From contig NZ_CP026692.1 of the NCBI RefSeq assembly GCF_002949795.1, forward strand, positions 2,834,544 through 2,898,543: DNA of 64,000 nucleotides, written 5' to 3'. A program made the translations under genes and the position numbers. Every line of letters begins with the position of its first letter. The stretch's first letter is position 1. The notes below the pieces were generated by a model, which was given only the letters and a program-made list of their open reading frames with translations, did not search any database and was not told the origin of the DNA. Positions 33,941-43,134 of this stretch are shown here, in pieces. This DNA comes from Nostoc sp. 'Lobaria pulmonaria (5183) cyanobiont' (GTDB lineage: Bacteria; Cyanobacteriota; Cyanobacteriia; Cyanobacteriales; Nostocaceae).

Positions 33941-36310
33941 TTACCCCTCAACAGGCAACACATCTTCACTTAGCAAGGCATAAAATTCCGGGACTTGATC
34001 CTCGACAAGTCGCAGCTCATTCGCTGCGATCGCTTCAAGTTCCAGCACCGTATCCCAGCGCAAATCCTCAACCCATCGCTTAAGGATGCCCTTAATCGCG
34101 TCCACCCCCTGCTTAATGCCAGAGCGTAGCATTTCCACACAATGGAGTAGCGTAATGCGATCGGTCGGAGGCGACTCAAATTCGGTAGTATCCTCCCCTT
34201 GGCAATGGGAGTTCCCTATAGCATCAAGGGGGGGGATGGATACGGGCTGGTGATTTGGGTTTGCACTATACACAGCAGGGGTTTCGGCAGCATAATAGGT
34301 TCGATTTTCTTTTTGATTACGCTTCGTTTCACGATGAGCAATTACATGCATTGCAAATTCCAATTGCTCTTTATCTAAAGAGAAAAGTTTCACCTGTTGA
34401 CCGCGTTTACCTTGCTTACGGAAAGTTAACTTTAACCCCAGCTGCTCAACTAAAGTTCCTAGCAACCAAATAGGCTTACAGTCACTAGGAATAGTAAACC
34501 CAAGAATTGCTTTGACGTGAGCAGCACAATGTATAGCAATCTCCGTCATCTTGAGTAAGGTGGAATCGTCGGCAGAAACTTCATCACCCCTCATTAAACT
34601 TAAGAGAATTTGATGCAATCCCAGGTTAAATCTAGCAAGCCACCGTGCCGAGTAATTGCCCCAGTCGATGCACAAAGGTAGATTGTCGCGCTCGGTGCGG
34701 TCTTTTTGGGTGACAATTGCTGGTGGGGTAGGATAACTTTGCCCAGTTTTGGGGTCAACAATTGATTCTTCGGGCTTTGCTAAAATGGCCTCAAGTCCAG
34801 CGATCGCTCTAATTAAGCGACCACCTTTATCCATTTCTACGAGTGATTCGGTTACTTCGATGCCGTAAGAGTCAGAAATGCGAAACTTTTCACATTCAAA
34901 AATTTCGCTAGGGTCAAGGTAATCTTTGCTCTGACGGGCACGGTACTCACTCAAAGTAATATTCTTAGCCTTGGCAACATGAGAATTGTGGGCACGATCC
35001 AAAGCTTGTGCTGCTGCTTTTAGACTTTCTCTTGCTTGGTCATCATCATCACTGCCCACACATATAAATGTATTGCCCATTTCCGTGAGCAGCGATCGCA
35101 AATCATCACGCAGATTATTAAGAGAATAGTGGCGGTTAGCCATAATTTGGCAGTAAGCCTCAAGCGCCCAATCTTTCTCTGCGCCCCGCTTGCCTGTTTG
35201 ACGGTCAATCCGCAACAGAAAAGCGGTCATTTCATTGGTTTGGAGCAAGCGCTCTTTAATCTTGGATGCGTTTGTATCTTGGTAGCCAAATGGGGGGCGC
35301 GGGGCCACCCAAATATGAAACGGGACTTTTGGACGATAACGGTACAGTTGTTGAGCGCACTCAGTAGCAGTTTGGGAAACGCCGTGAAACACACCAAATA
35401 CTAAATCAAAATGATACTCCGAAATATCAACACCAGTACCGAGACTGGGAGAGGTGAACAAGGCATCAAAGTTTTTGACGGCGTTGGTGATGTCTTTGAT
35501 GAAAGCGACATTTTCATCACTGCCAGAATTGTCGGAATGAACTGACCAGATGCGCCATGAAGCCCTACGGGCTGGGCAAGGGGTAAGGGGTAAGGGTGAA
35601 AGGGTGGAGGAATCTGTTAATTCTTCCTTTACCCCTTGCCCTTTACCATGCACCCCTTCTCCTGCCTTTTCGTATTTGATAGTAAAGGATTTGTCGAGTT
35701 TTTTGATGAAACGCTTACTGTCACTTGCAACCATGATTTTTTCTCCAAGCATCAGCGCTGCCGAGATTTGGGCGACTAGGGCGCTCTCATTATCCCCCTC
35801 GTACCAATAAATTGTGCGTGAACCGTTTCGCCACTCGTTTTTAATGATGTAAGGTACTTCACCTTTTGGTCGCATTGCAAGAAAGAAGTCTACCGTTAAA
35901 TCATCCATGTGTGCATCAGCAATGACGACCAGTGGCGCATTGTATACTATATATTCCAGTACTTCTAGGATTGCTGCACGGTGCTGTTTGCAAGTATTAC
36001 TGTGTAGTAAGTGGGTGAGGTATTGGCAGGCTTCATCTATAAATATGCAGCCGTAGGTGAGAGACTGAGTATTCAGCTTATGCAAGCTGTCAATAGTAAT
36101 ACTAAGGGCTGGGGCCTGGGCTAAACCTGTGTAACCCAAGTCGGAGTACATCGCCGTCCGCAAGCGTTCGGCAAGATTTTTCAGCAAGTTAACCCGATGT
36201 CCATTGTTGAGGAACCGTGCGTTAGGATTTTGGTCACGCCACCAGCGCATGAGTTCAGTTTTACCAGTGCCCATATCGCTCCACAAAACCACGAGTCCAA
36301 TTTCTGGAAA
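33941..36310 (-). pseudogene. CyRepA1-type plasmid replication protein, 5'-truncated
   Basis: This is the helicase/ATPase part of the large replication protein of cyanobacterial plasmids. The reading frame begins at the junction near 36310 with FPEIGLVVLWSDMGTGKTEL, which holds Walker A. CIFIDEACQYLTHLL (Walker B-like), VIADAHMDDLTVDFFLAMRP and LFTSPSLGTGVDISEYHFDL follow, as in DEAD-like helicase cores. Family members carry a few hundred more residues ahead of Walker A (Toprim/DUF3854-type primase region); here they are missing and replaced by a haemagglutinin gene fragment. The first ATG (36292) would give 783 residues, still possibly expressed. A repeat-encoded insertion (about residues 210-247) interrupts the core as well. 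Confidence 0.75.
35558..35665. repeat. Interspersed repeat inserted in frame within the replication gene
   Basis: The stretch contains inverted pyrimidine/purine runs (GGGGTAAGGGGTAAGGGTG and CTTTACCCCTTGCCCTTTACC). On the gene strand it is read as AGEGVHGKGQGVKEELTDSS followed by TLSPLPLTPCPARRA, a composition unlike the rest of the protein and typical of translated cyanobacterial repeats. Confidence 0.7.
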
Positions 36311-37815
36311 ACGGAAAGACTTTTTGGAATTTTTTCACCACCAATATTTACTCTCCCACCATCAGTGACAGTTAATCGTTCTGCTTCGATTGTCAGATTT
36401 CCGGCCTTTCCAGTTCCTCCAGTTCGAGCTGATATTCTGCTAGGAGAATTACCAGTTAATGACTTTCCGGTTACTTGCACTTCTTCGTCAGCAGTGATAG
36501 ATACGTTGCCTCCCGAACCCTGCCCAAATGTGCCTGATGATATAACTCCTCCAGAGCGTAGACTTAACCGCGCAGTTTGAATCTTGATGTTACCGCCAGA
36601 TCCGGTAGATCCTCGTTGGGCCAAACTTGTTATGGAACTGCCTGCATTCGCTGTTGGTTTTCGCAACACTTCCACTGAATCATGAGCTAAGACCTCTATG
36701 GAACCAGCATTTCCGAAGCCATACGTACCAGCAGCGATCCCTGCTCCATCCCGGACATTTAACCGCCCAGTTTCAATATTGATGTTGCCACCAGCTCCGG
36801 TAGCTCTTGGGTAAACTAGGCTCGATATACCAGTGTTGAAAAACGAATCAACTTCTGGTAATCCCACCAGGTTCACTGAATCTGAAGCATTAATTTTCAA
36901 TGTTCCTCCCGTTCCTGCTCCTAATGTGCTGGACTCAATCTGAGAACCACCGTCTAGCATTAGCTTCATGGCTTGTATTTGAATATTACCACCACCATTC
37001 CCACTGGCATCAACTGCTGCTGCTCCAGATAACTGGATCTCTCCAAAGGCTGAGATGCCTGAATATCCCAACGTCCAGCCTTTATCTGTAGGAATCAGAT
37101 TGACCAAACCCGCTCCAGCCACGCTGCCTAATTCAATCTGTCCCCCTGTTGTTTTAAGCGTTCCACTTGAGAGTAATATATTACCACCCACCAAAGCTAA
37201 GGTTTGATTTGGCTGCACGCGCAGACCAGAACTAGTATCTATGAGGTTTGAAGTTTTTCTTATACCTTGTCCGTCTCCAAAGACGCGAATATTTCCAGCA
37301 TTTGTCCCAAATCCTAATCCCACAGGCACGCTCACTGTCAACAGAGGTTCTGCACCACTAAGGGGTTTAGCATCGAAGGAGATGCCATCAGCAAATTTAA
37401 TATTACTGGCAGTAGTGCCGAAAAACGAGCCGCCAATGTTCAGTGAAGCATTCAGCCCAAAAATAATCCCATTGGGATTAATAAGAAATACGTTGGCTAT
37501 GCCGTTAGCTCGAATTAAACCATCAATATTAGATACTGAGCTACCCGTCACTCTTGTCAAAATGTTTTGGATGTCTGGGGCATTTTTGAAATAGACTGCG
37601 CTTCCTGTGGGTACAGAAAACTGTTCAAAGCTATGGAACAAATTGCTTCCGGCTTGGGTTCCTCCAGTTATCGCACTGGTATTATTACCCTCTATTGTGA
37701 CGCTGGAGTTGACTCTTAGGGTTGCATCTGGAACAATTTGTGCCGCAATTGGCTCCCAAGGCAATAAACAAAACAAAGTGCTGCCCTTAATAAGCCAGGA
37801 TAAAGCTTTTGTCAT
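36300..37815 (-). pseudogene. Haemagglutinin-type TpsA exoprotein, 3'-truncated
   Basis: The N-terminus is intact: signal peptide (about residues 1-25, ending PIAAQ), then the TPS domain with SNLFHSFEQFSVPTGSAVYF and VFLINPNGIIFGLNASLNIG. Beta-helix repeats follow (ASGNGGGNIQIQAMKLML and similar). At about residue 500 (VNIGGEKIP) the frame leaves the family at the join with the replication gene. The last 40 or so codons up to 36181 are merely the replication gene read in another frame. The protein is probably inactive or a short exported fragment. It is a second, different TpsA from the one at 2352-5156. Confidence 0.85.
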
Positions 37816-38038
37816 AAATCATAGTAAAAGTTTCTCGGTTGGTTTCTGAATTATTTTTAGTACAGACTTGCACCCTGCACCCGAATGATTACCAATCATA
37901 CAGATTAATAGTAGCGGTAGCGTCTTGTCAAATTGGATTGGAGACAGAGGCTTTTTCTCTAGTGGTAAAACTGTTAATATTTTCTAAAATCCGAGCGAAA
38001 GTGATCGGGAGTAAAATACGTTTGTGGATTTATCAGTG

Positions 38039-38818
38039 ATGAACAGAAAACGTAGTGAGTCCTTTAATGAAGTTGCAGAAATCTATGATGCAGCACGCCC
38101 TAGCTATCCATCTCAATTGATTGAAGATGTAATTGAGATGGCTAATCTTCCAGATTCAGCTTCAATTTTAGATATTGGAACAGGGACAGGTAAGGGAACT
38201 GTTCCATTTGCTGAAAAGGGCTATGCTATCTGCTGTTTAGAGCCAGGTGAAAGACTGATTGCAATAGCATCTCAAAATATGCGTTTATATCCAAAGGTGA
38301 CATTTGAGACAGTGACTTTAGAGGATTGGAACCTACGCCCAAGGTCCTTTGATTTAGCAATATCTGCCCAAGCCTTTCATTGGGTAAATCGTGAAAAAGG
38401 GTATCCAAAAGTTGCACAAGCTTTAAAAGAAAAAGGTTATATTGCGTTTTTTTGGAATTTCTCTATTTTACCAGATACTTCAATATTTCAGGCGCTCAAA
38501 GAAACGTTTCAAAAATATGTATGTACAACAATATATAATGCTAAACCATCCTCAGTTGAATCACTAATAAAAAAAAGAGAAAACTGGATATTAAATAGCT
38601 TTTGTTTCAAAAACCTAGTGGTCAAACAATATCCTTGGTCTATTGATTATGATGCAGAGCGATATCTAGGTCTTCTGAAAACTCAAACTGCTTATCAAGA
38701 ATTTACTGAAACTGAAAAGCAGGATTTCTCTGATGCTATTATACAGATATTAAATGCTCATGGGGGATATGTTAATAAACCCTATTTATCGGTTCTTTTC
38801 TTTGCTCAAAAAATTTAA
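38039..38818 (+). CDS. Class I SAM-dependent methyltransferase
   Basis: Rossmann-fold methyltransferase of 259 residues. Motif I is ILDIGTGTGKGTVPFAEKGY (about residues 44-63), post-I CLEPGERLIAIAS, and motif IV-like FDLAISAQAFHWV with WNRE-type continuation. The start NRKRSESFNEVAEIYDAARP is typical of the UbiE/TrmN-like group with a disordered, conserved substrate segment. An upstream in-frame ATG (38024) exists, but 38039 is preferred because family similarity starts there. Substrate unknown; apparently monocistronic. Confidence 0.88.
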   Translation: MNRKRSESFNEVAEIYDAARPSYPSQLIEDVIEMANLPDSASILDIGTGTGKGTVPFAEKGYAICCLEPGERLIAIASQNMRLYPKVTFETVTLEDWNLRPRSFDLAISAQAFHWVNREKGYPKVAQALKEKGYIAFFWNFSILPDTSIFQALKETFQKYVCTTIYNAKPSSVESLIKKRENWILNSFCFKNLVVKQYPWSIDYDAERYLGLLKTQTAYQEFTETEKQDFSDAIIQILNAHGGYVNKPYLSVLFFAQKI

Positions 38819-39199
38819 ATAAGCCCTTTCATTATAAATAAAATTCAATATCGAGTGTGGGTTATAACTCATCTCAAACCCGATACGGAAAAACTACGGA
38901 TTTCAACCTAGATGAGATTTATATAGTTACCCCAAATGTAATACTCGCTGTTAAATAATCAATCATTAGCCGTTGTTTTACCTGTGTAATACCAATTTTT
39001 TATGAAGCTGCATAGAATTCGATCCCCCCTTAATAAGGGGGGAACTGGAAAAACATTTATCAAAGTCCCCCTTTTTAAGGGGGATTTAGGGGGATCAAGA
39101 TATGTGCAACTTCACATTAAATTGGTATAAGGCAGTCGATTTAATTAAAGCCAGTCGTACTTGACAAAGTATGATGAGCAACTATTAACAGAGGTAACA
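38819..39199. other. Intergenic region, ~380 bp, holding a MITE
   Basis: Apart from the MITE-like element at 38989-39128 and the ribosome-binding site AGAGGTAAC before 39200, I see nothing definite here. Confidence 0.5.
38989..39128. repeat. MITE-like element, 140 bp, TACCAAT ends
   Basis: The left end ATACCAATTTTTTATGAAG is mirrored by the right end ACTTCACATTAAATTGGTAT. The interior has the nested inverted G/C runs GATCCCCCCTTAATAAGGGG and CCCCCTTTTTAAGGGGGA. The flanks are TA on the left and AA on the right. It has the look of a folded, non-autonomous transposable repeat. Confidence 0.65.
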
Positions 39200-40101
39200 A
39201 TGGAAACAGCAGATGTAATTGTGATTGGAAGTGGTCAGGGCGGAGTTCCACTCGCAGCTGACTTTGCATCATCAGGTCGAAACGTCGTTCTATTTGAGCG
39301 CGATGCATTGGGAGGCAGTTGCATAAACTATGGTTGCACACCTTCTAAAGCCTTTCTAGCCGCTGCCCATGCCGCAGGTCGCGCTCGACAAGCGGCAAAG
39401 TTAGGCATACACGCGCAGGTCGAGGTCGATTTTTCTGCGGTGATGGAGCGTGTGCGTAGTATTCGCAGCCAGTTTAACCAGGGTACCAAGCGGCGACTAG
39501 AGAGTGCAGGGGTTCGAGTCATCTGCGCTGAAGCTGCTTTCACCGGAGAGCGAACTGTGAGTGGAGGAGGTGTGACTGTGCAGGCTCCGCTCATTGTTAT
39601 CAATACAGGGACATCCTCCAGCATTCCTGACTTTCCCGGTTTAGCTGGAACGCCTTATCTGACCAACCGAAATTTCTTTGATTTGCAGCAGATTCCGCCC
39701 CGGTTGCTCGTGGTCGGCGGTGGCTATATTGCCCTGGAGTTAGGGCAGGGAATGGCGCGTTTAGGGAGCCAAACCGAATTGATTGTGCGGGGCGATCGCT
39801 TGCTGGCTCAAGAAGAATCCGATGTCAGTGCTGTGCTTGCTGATGCTTTTGAGCAAGACGGAATTGGACTGCATTTCAATGTGACGGTTCAGCAGATTGC
39901 TTACACTAACGGTGTGTTTACCCTAACGCTGAACAATGGTGAAGTACTAGATGGAGAAGCATTGCTGATTGCGATTGGGCGCAAACCGAATACTCAGGCA
40001 TTAAATTCTGCGGTGACAGGCACTGAATTAGATGCACAGGGTTTTATTAAAATCGACGATCAATTTCAAACAACTTGCGCTGGGATTTATGCGATCGGAG
40101 A
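39200..40101 (+). pseudogene. Mercuric-reductase-like flavin disulfide oxidoreductase, 3'-truncated
   Basis: FAD-dependent pyridine nucleotide-disulfide oxidoreductase. FAD-binding VIVIGSGQGGVPLAADFA is at the start, the redox-active cysteine pair lies in GGSCINYGCTPSK (about residues 43-48 of the mature start), and NAD(P)-binding VVGGGYIALELGQGMARLG lies at about 170. The second FAD motif AGIYAIGD comes right before the break. The frame leaves the family at 40101/40102, exactly at a transposon end, so the whole C-terminal dimerisation domain with its active-site histidine is missing. The ATG at 39200 is preferred (AGAGGTAAC ribosome-binding site). Not expected to be functional. Confidence 0.88.
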
Positions 40102-40111
40102 CCCTAGCTGT

Positions 40112-40963
40112 CTAATTGGTATTGAGAGCTTGAAACTCAAGCACAGTGAGAAGTTCTTGATGTTGATTAACCAAAGCTTGTATTGCGCTAACTGGATTAC
40201 GATGAAGACGACGTTTTTGTTGGCGAGGAGCTTCTGCCATTGCTAATCGACGACGTTGAGTTTTATACTCAGTTATAGGTACTTGCTGAATTTGTTCAAG
40301 TAGCTGTTTTTCATTCTCAGCAAAAAAGAGAACTTGATATTGCCCAAAATCACGCAATTCAACAGTTGATTTGCGCCCACTAATTCGCCTCTGATGGCGA
40401 CGCAACTGGCTGAATTTTGACTCAATTTTGAGATTATCTGGCGGTAAACCAGGGATATCATAGCAGTGCAACAAATTAGCCCCGTATTTGTGCCACAGCA
40501 GTTGTAACTTTTTTTTGAGAGCAAATTGTGCCGGATTTTGTTGACTGTCAGGCACAAACTGTTGTAATAACTCTTCCATCTTGCACCGGACTTGAAAGCT
40601 TGTTAAAGGTAATTTTGCAGCTTCTGTGATATAAGTCACATCATCTGTGTTACGACTGGTGTGTTCTGGATAGTGCAAACATTCGGCAATTCTTCGCAGC
40701 CACTTGTGCGCCTCTTCTAAATCCGATGCTACTGAACAATTAGTCAGTAAAGCAAGGTCCACCCATACTGACAATAGAGATAAATAATCTGTGTCAATTT
40801 CCCGGCATGGTAAACTACGTAGTATTTCTCCAATAACTGATAATTGTTGGTAGCCTTCAATACCTCCCCAATTAAAAGGTTTACGATTGGTACGATTTAC
40901 ACAATCCCGAATCGCAGCACGAATTTGGGATTCGACTGCCATTAACTCCGCATCTCTTGACAA
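40112..40963 (-). CDS. Transposase, C-terminal frame
   Basis: This frame continues the one at 40975-41871: it is open upstream from the ATG to the T-run at about 40978, encoding PFLAIPYLSRDAEL. It is helical and basic (FSQLRRHQRRISGRKSTVEL, KTQRRRLAMAEAPRQQKRRL), with EFQALNTN at the end. The catalytic glutamate probably lies here. Production likely needs a -1 shift from the first frame. Confidence 0.7.
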   Translation of the reverse strand: MSRDAELMAVESQIRAAIRDCVNRTNRKPFNWGGIEGYQQLSVIGEILRSLPCREIDTDYLSLLSVWVDLALLTNCSVASDLEEAHKWLRRIAECLHYPEHTSRNTDDVTYITEAAKLPLTSFQVRCKMEELLQQFVPDSQQNPAQFALKKKLQLLWHKYGANLLHCYDIPGLPPDNLKIESKFSQLRRHQRRISGRKSTVELRDFGQYQVLFFAENEKQLLEQIQQVPITEYKTQRRRLAMAEAPRQQKRRLHRNPVSAIQALVNQHQELLTVLEFQALNTN

Positions 40964-40974
40964 ATAGGGAATTG

Positions 40975-41871
40975 CTAAAAAAGGGGGCTACTGTCTGGCT
41001 GTCTTAATTGATTTGGGTGAAGAAGTCTTTCTGAGCGATCTGGAACTTGTGGCAGCCCATCCAAATCTGCCTTTAATTGCTGTCGGAGCTTTGTATCTAA
41101 TGGCAGTACAGACTCACTCAAATTACTTAGAAAGTGGGCTTGACAACGCTGATGTGGTGCATTTGACCAACTTGAATTCATTGCAGCAATGATTGCTGAT
41201 TCCCCATCTGACAGCGTTGCTAGCACTGTAAAAGGTAATTCCTTATATGGTTGCAGCCATTCAATTAGCCGTTGTGCTTGTGCTTGTTGTAACTGAATTC
41301 CACTGACTGGTGTGCCACTTAGTACTTCGTACAATACATACAGCAAGGTTCCATGACCTTCGGGCTGTAAGGCATCAATTGCCCAAATTAAACCACCATG
41401 TTCATGGGCTGTGGCAGCTAATTTCTCCTGGGTATGTGCAATCGTTCCACCTAAGAGTGCTAGAAATTGTCGATAGAGCTTGCCTACGTTCCTCTCGTTA
41501 ATTTCAACACCACGCTGCTTTAATAAGCGTTGAATTTCTACCAACTGTTGATGCTCATGCTCATGTTGCCAACCTATAAATGCCAGCACATCTAGCCCGT
41601 AAGTGCTTTGAGGTAAACTATATTTTAGCACACCACAGGCTAAGTAGTGTTTACCAAAATATTCACATTGAGAGTTGGCACATTCTTTACCCTTGCCTGC
41701 CACAAACACTGCTCCATTTAAGGTTTGAATGGTTTTTCGCATGTGCCAAGATGGAAGGCTAACTAATATTGTGTTGCAATGGATACACAATTCTCGCTCA
41801 CATTTTACAATTATTTGTTTGGCATCCGGGAAATATCTTTGTGGGCGATGCCGAGGCTTTTTTTCGATCAC
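40975..41871 (-). CDS. Transposase, N-terminal frame (D-containing part)
   Basis: It has a zinc-type start (CERELCIHCNT and CANSQCEYFGKHYLACG) and then a catalytic region like MULE/IS256-type enzymes: GGLIWAIDALQPEGHGTLLY (first aspartate) and TVLATLSDGESAIIAAMNSS, followed by APHQRCQAHFLSNL. It stops at 40975 after SSPLF, in a CCCCCTTTTTTAG context, where the -1 frame continues the protein. This may be programmed frameshifting or a one-base lesion. The family is not named with certainty. Confidence 0.75.
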   Translation of the reverse strand: MIEKKPRHRPQRYFPDAKQIIVKCERELCIHCNTILVSLPSWHMRKTIQTLNGAVFVAGKGKECANSQCEYFGKHYLACGVLKYSLPQSTYGLDVLAFIGWQHEHEHQQLVEIQRLLKQRGVEINERNVGKLYRQFLALLGGTIAHTQEKLAATAHEHGGLIWAIDALQPEGHGTLLYVLYEVLSGTPVSGIQLQQAQAQRLIEWLQPYKELPFTVLATLSDGESAIIAAMNSSWSNAPHQRCQAHFLSNLSESVLPLDTKLRQQLKADLDGLPQVPDRSERLLHPNQLRQPDSSPLF

Positions 41872-41975
41872 GAAGTTTTTACTGCTGGTAGGTGCTCTTT
41901 TTTCCTTACAACACTCATTAGACAGTCAGGGGTTGGGTGTGCTGATTAGCGCAAAGCGCAACTTTGAAGGAACCG

Positions 41976-42473
41976 CTAATCAGCAGCGACACGCTTGAGT
42001 TCATCAATCTCGATCTTCTTCATTTGCAGCATGGTAGTGGTCACTTTTTGAGAGGTTGCCGCGTCGGGGTGGTTGAGTAACTCAATCAGAATGCGAGGAA
42101 TAATTTGCCAGGAGACGCCGTATTTGTCTTTGAGCCAGCCGCATTGCTGTGCGGTTTCATCCCCACCGGCAGACAATTTTTGCCAGTAATCGTCCACGTC
42201 CGCCTGGGTATCGCAAAAGATTTGGAAGGAAATCGCCTCGTTAAATTTGAAGGTCGGGCCACCGTTGAGTGCTGTGAACGGCTGACCATCAAGTTCAAAG
42301 CTGACAGTCATGACGGCTCCGGCTGGTTTTCCGTGAATTTCTTGTCCAGCGTCTCCATATCGACTGACGTGGACAATTTTGGAATTGCGAAAAATCGACG
42401 TATAAAACTGAGCGGCGGCTTCGGCTTGATCATCAAACCATAAACAGGGAGTGATTTTGGAATTGTTTTGCAT
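41976..42473 (-). CDS. VOC-superfamily protein (PhnB/3-demethylubiquinone methyltransferase-like)
   Basis: A small metal-binding beta-alpha-beta-beta-beta fold protein. Family marks are KITPCLWFDDQAEAAAQFYT at the start, VMTVSFELDGQPFTALNGGP, and FNEAISFQIFCDTQADVDDYW, followed by CGWLKDKYGVSWQIIP. The start at 42473 (MQNNSKITPCLWFD) matches the family better than the upstream ATG at 42494. It is 36 bp downstream of the YciI-like gene in the same direction, so the two are probably cotranscribed. This pairing is common around antibiotic- or stress-type regulatory genes. The enzymatic role is unknown. Confidence 0.88.
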   Translation of the reverse strand: MQNNSKITPCLWFDDQAEAAAQFYTSIFRNSKIVHVSRYGDAGQEIHGKPAGAVMTVSFELDGQPFTALNGGPTFKFNEAISFQIFCDTQADVDDYWQKLSAGGDETAQQCGWLKDKYGVSWQIIPRILIELLNHPDAATSQKVTTTMLQMKKIEIDELKRVAAD

Positions 42474-42508
42474 GAGGGTTCTCCTTGAGTTCAAGCGGTT
42501 AAGGACGG

Positions 42509-42868
42509 TCAGGGCTGTGCTGGTAGTCCCGCAACTTCGATGACAGGACGGATTTCGACGGTGCCGACTTTTGCACCTGGGATGCGGGTGGCGATCGCAA
42601 TGGCTTCATCCAAATCCTGAGCATTAACGAGGAAGAATCCACCCAATTGTTCGCGGGTTTCGGCAAATGGTCCATCGGTCACGAGTGATTTGCCATCACG
42701 GACTTGGACACTGGTTGCGGTTGCAACAGGATGGAGTGGAGCCGTCGCCAGAAATTGTCCTTGAGTATGCAAGTCCTGGGCGAGTTGGGCAGATTCCCCA
42801 TAGCAATGCTCCCGCTCGGTGTCGCTCATGGCGTTTTCGTCCATATAAATCAGCAGCAAATATTTCAT
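42509..42868 (-). CDS. YciI-family (DGPF-domain) protein
   Basis: A 119-residue ferredoxin-like fold protein. It starts MKYLLLIYMDENAMSD, has TSVQVRDGKSLVTDGPFAET with the namesake DGPF, and LGGFFLVNAQDLDEAIAIAT before the conserved EIRPV. The start at 42866-42868 has a strong ribosome-binding site (AAAGGAGG) and is preferred over the longer frame to 42919. It lies upstream of the VOC gene. Many DGPF proteins accompany ECF sigma factors; none is seen here. Confidence 0.9.
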   Translation of the reverse strand: MKYLLLIYMDENAMSDTEREHCYGESAQLAQDLHTQGQFLATAPLHPVATATSVQVRDGKSLVTDGPFAETREQLGGFFLVNAQDLDEAIAIATRIPGAKVGTVEIRPVIEVAGLPAQP

Positions 42869-42890
42869 TCGGTTGCCTCCTTTGTGATTA

Positions 42891-43004
42891 AGTCGAACGG
42901 GAATTGTCCAAATCGACACCTGAGTGCAAAAATTTTGTCTAGTACAATTGAACTTTATCTCCCTTTATCAGTCAGTCGAACGGCAATTGCTCAAATCGAC
43001 ACCT
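42891..43004. repeat. Two ~31-bp direct repeats upstream of the YciI gene
   Basis: AGTCGAACGGGAATTGTCCA (42891) and AGTCGAACGGCAATTGCTCA (42973) are both followed by AATCGACACCT. The repeats start 82 bp apart, just 5' of the YciI gene on its upstream side, and could be paired operator sites. The rest of the stretch to 43134 holds decayed interspersed repeats (AATTCAGGAGTCAGGAG, and GACGCTCCTGCGTCGC). Confidence 0.5.
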
Positions 43005-43134
43005 TGCCCAAAATTCTTTATCAAACAGAATTCAGGAGTCAGGAGCCAGAATTCAGAATTGAATTCTGTGCGACTGGTGGATGAATAAACGGGTTTAAAA
43101 CCCCAGACGCTCCTGCGTCGCTAACGCTGCGCTA

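Larger units (their letters stand above)
40102..41931. mobile_element. Two-frame transposon of uncertain family
   Basis: The left end CCCTAGCTGTCTAAT and the right end ATTAGACAGTCAGGG are inverted, with a swapped pair of bases inside. The element is about 1.83 kb. It holds two transposase frames on the minus strand and ends the reductase gene. The reductase tail does not reappear on the right, so adjacent DNA was lost. Confidence 0.75.

Noticed and set aside
36181..36300. Natural C-terminus of the haemagglutinin-type protein at 36300-37815
   Set aside because: Those codons are the replication gene in another frame; the family pattern ends at the junction.
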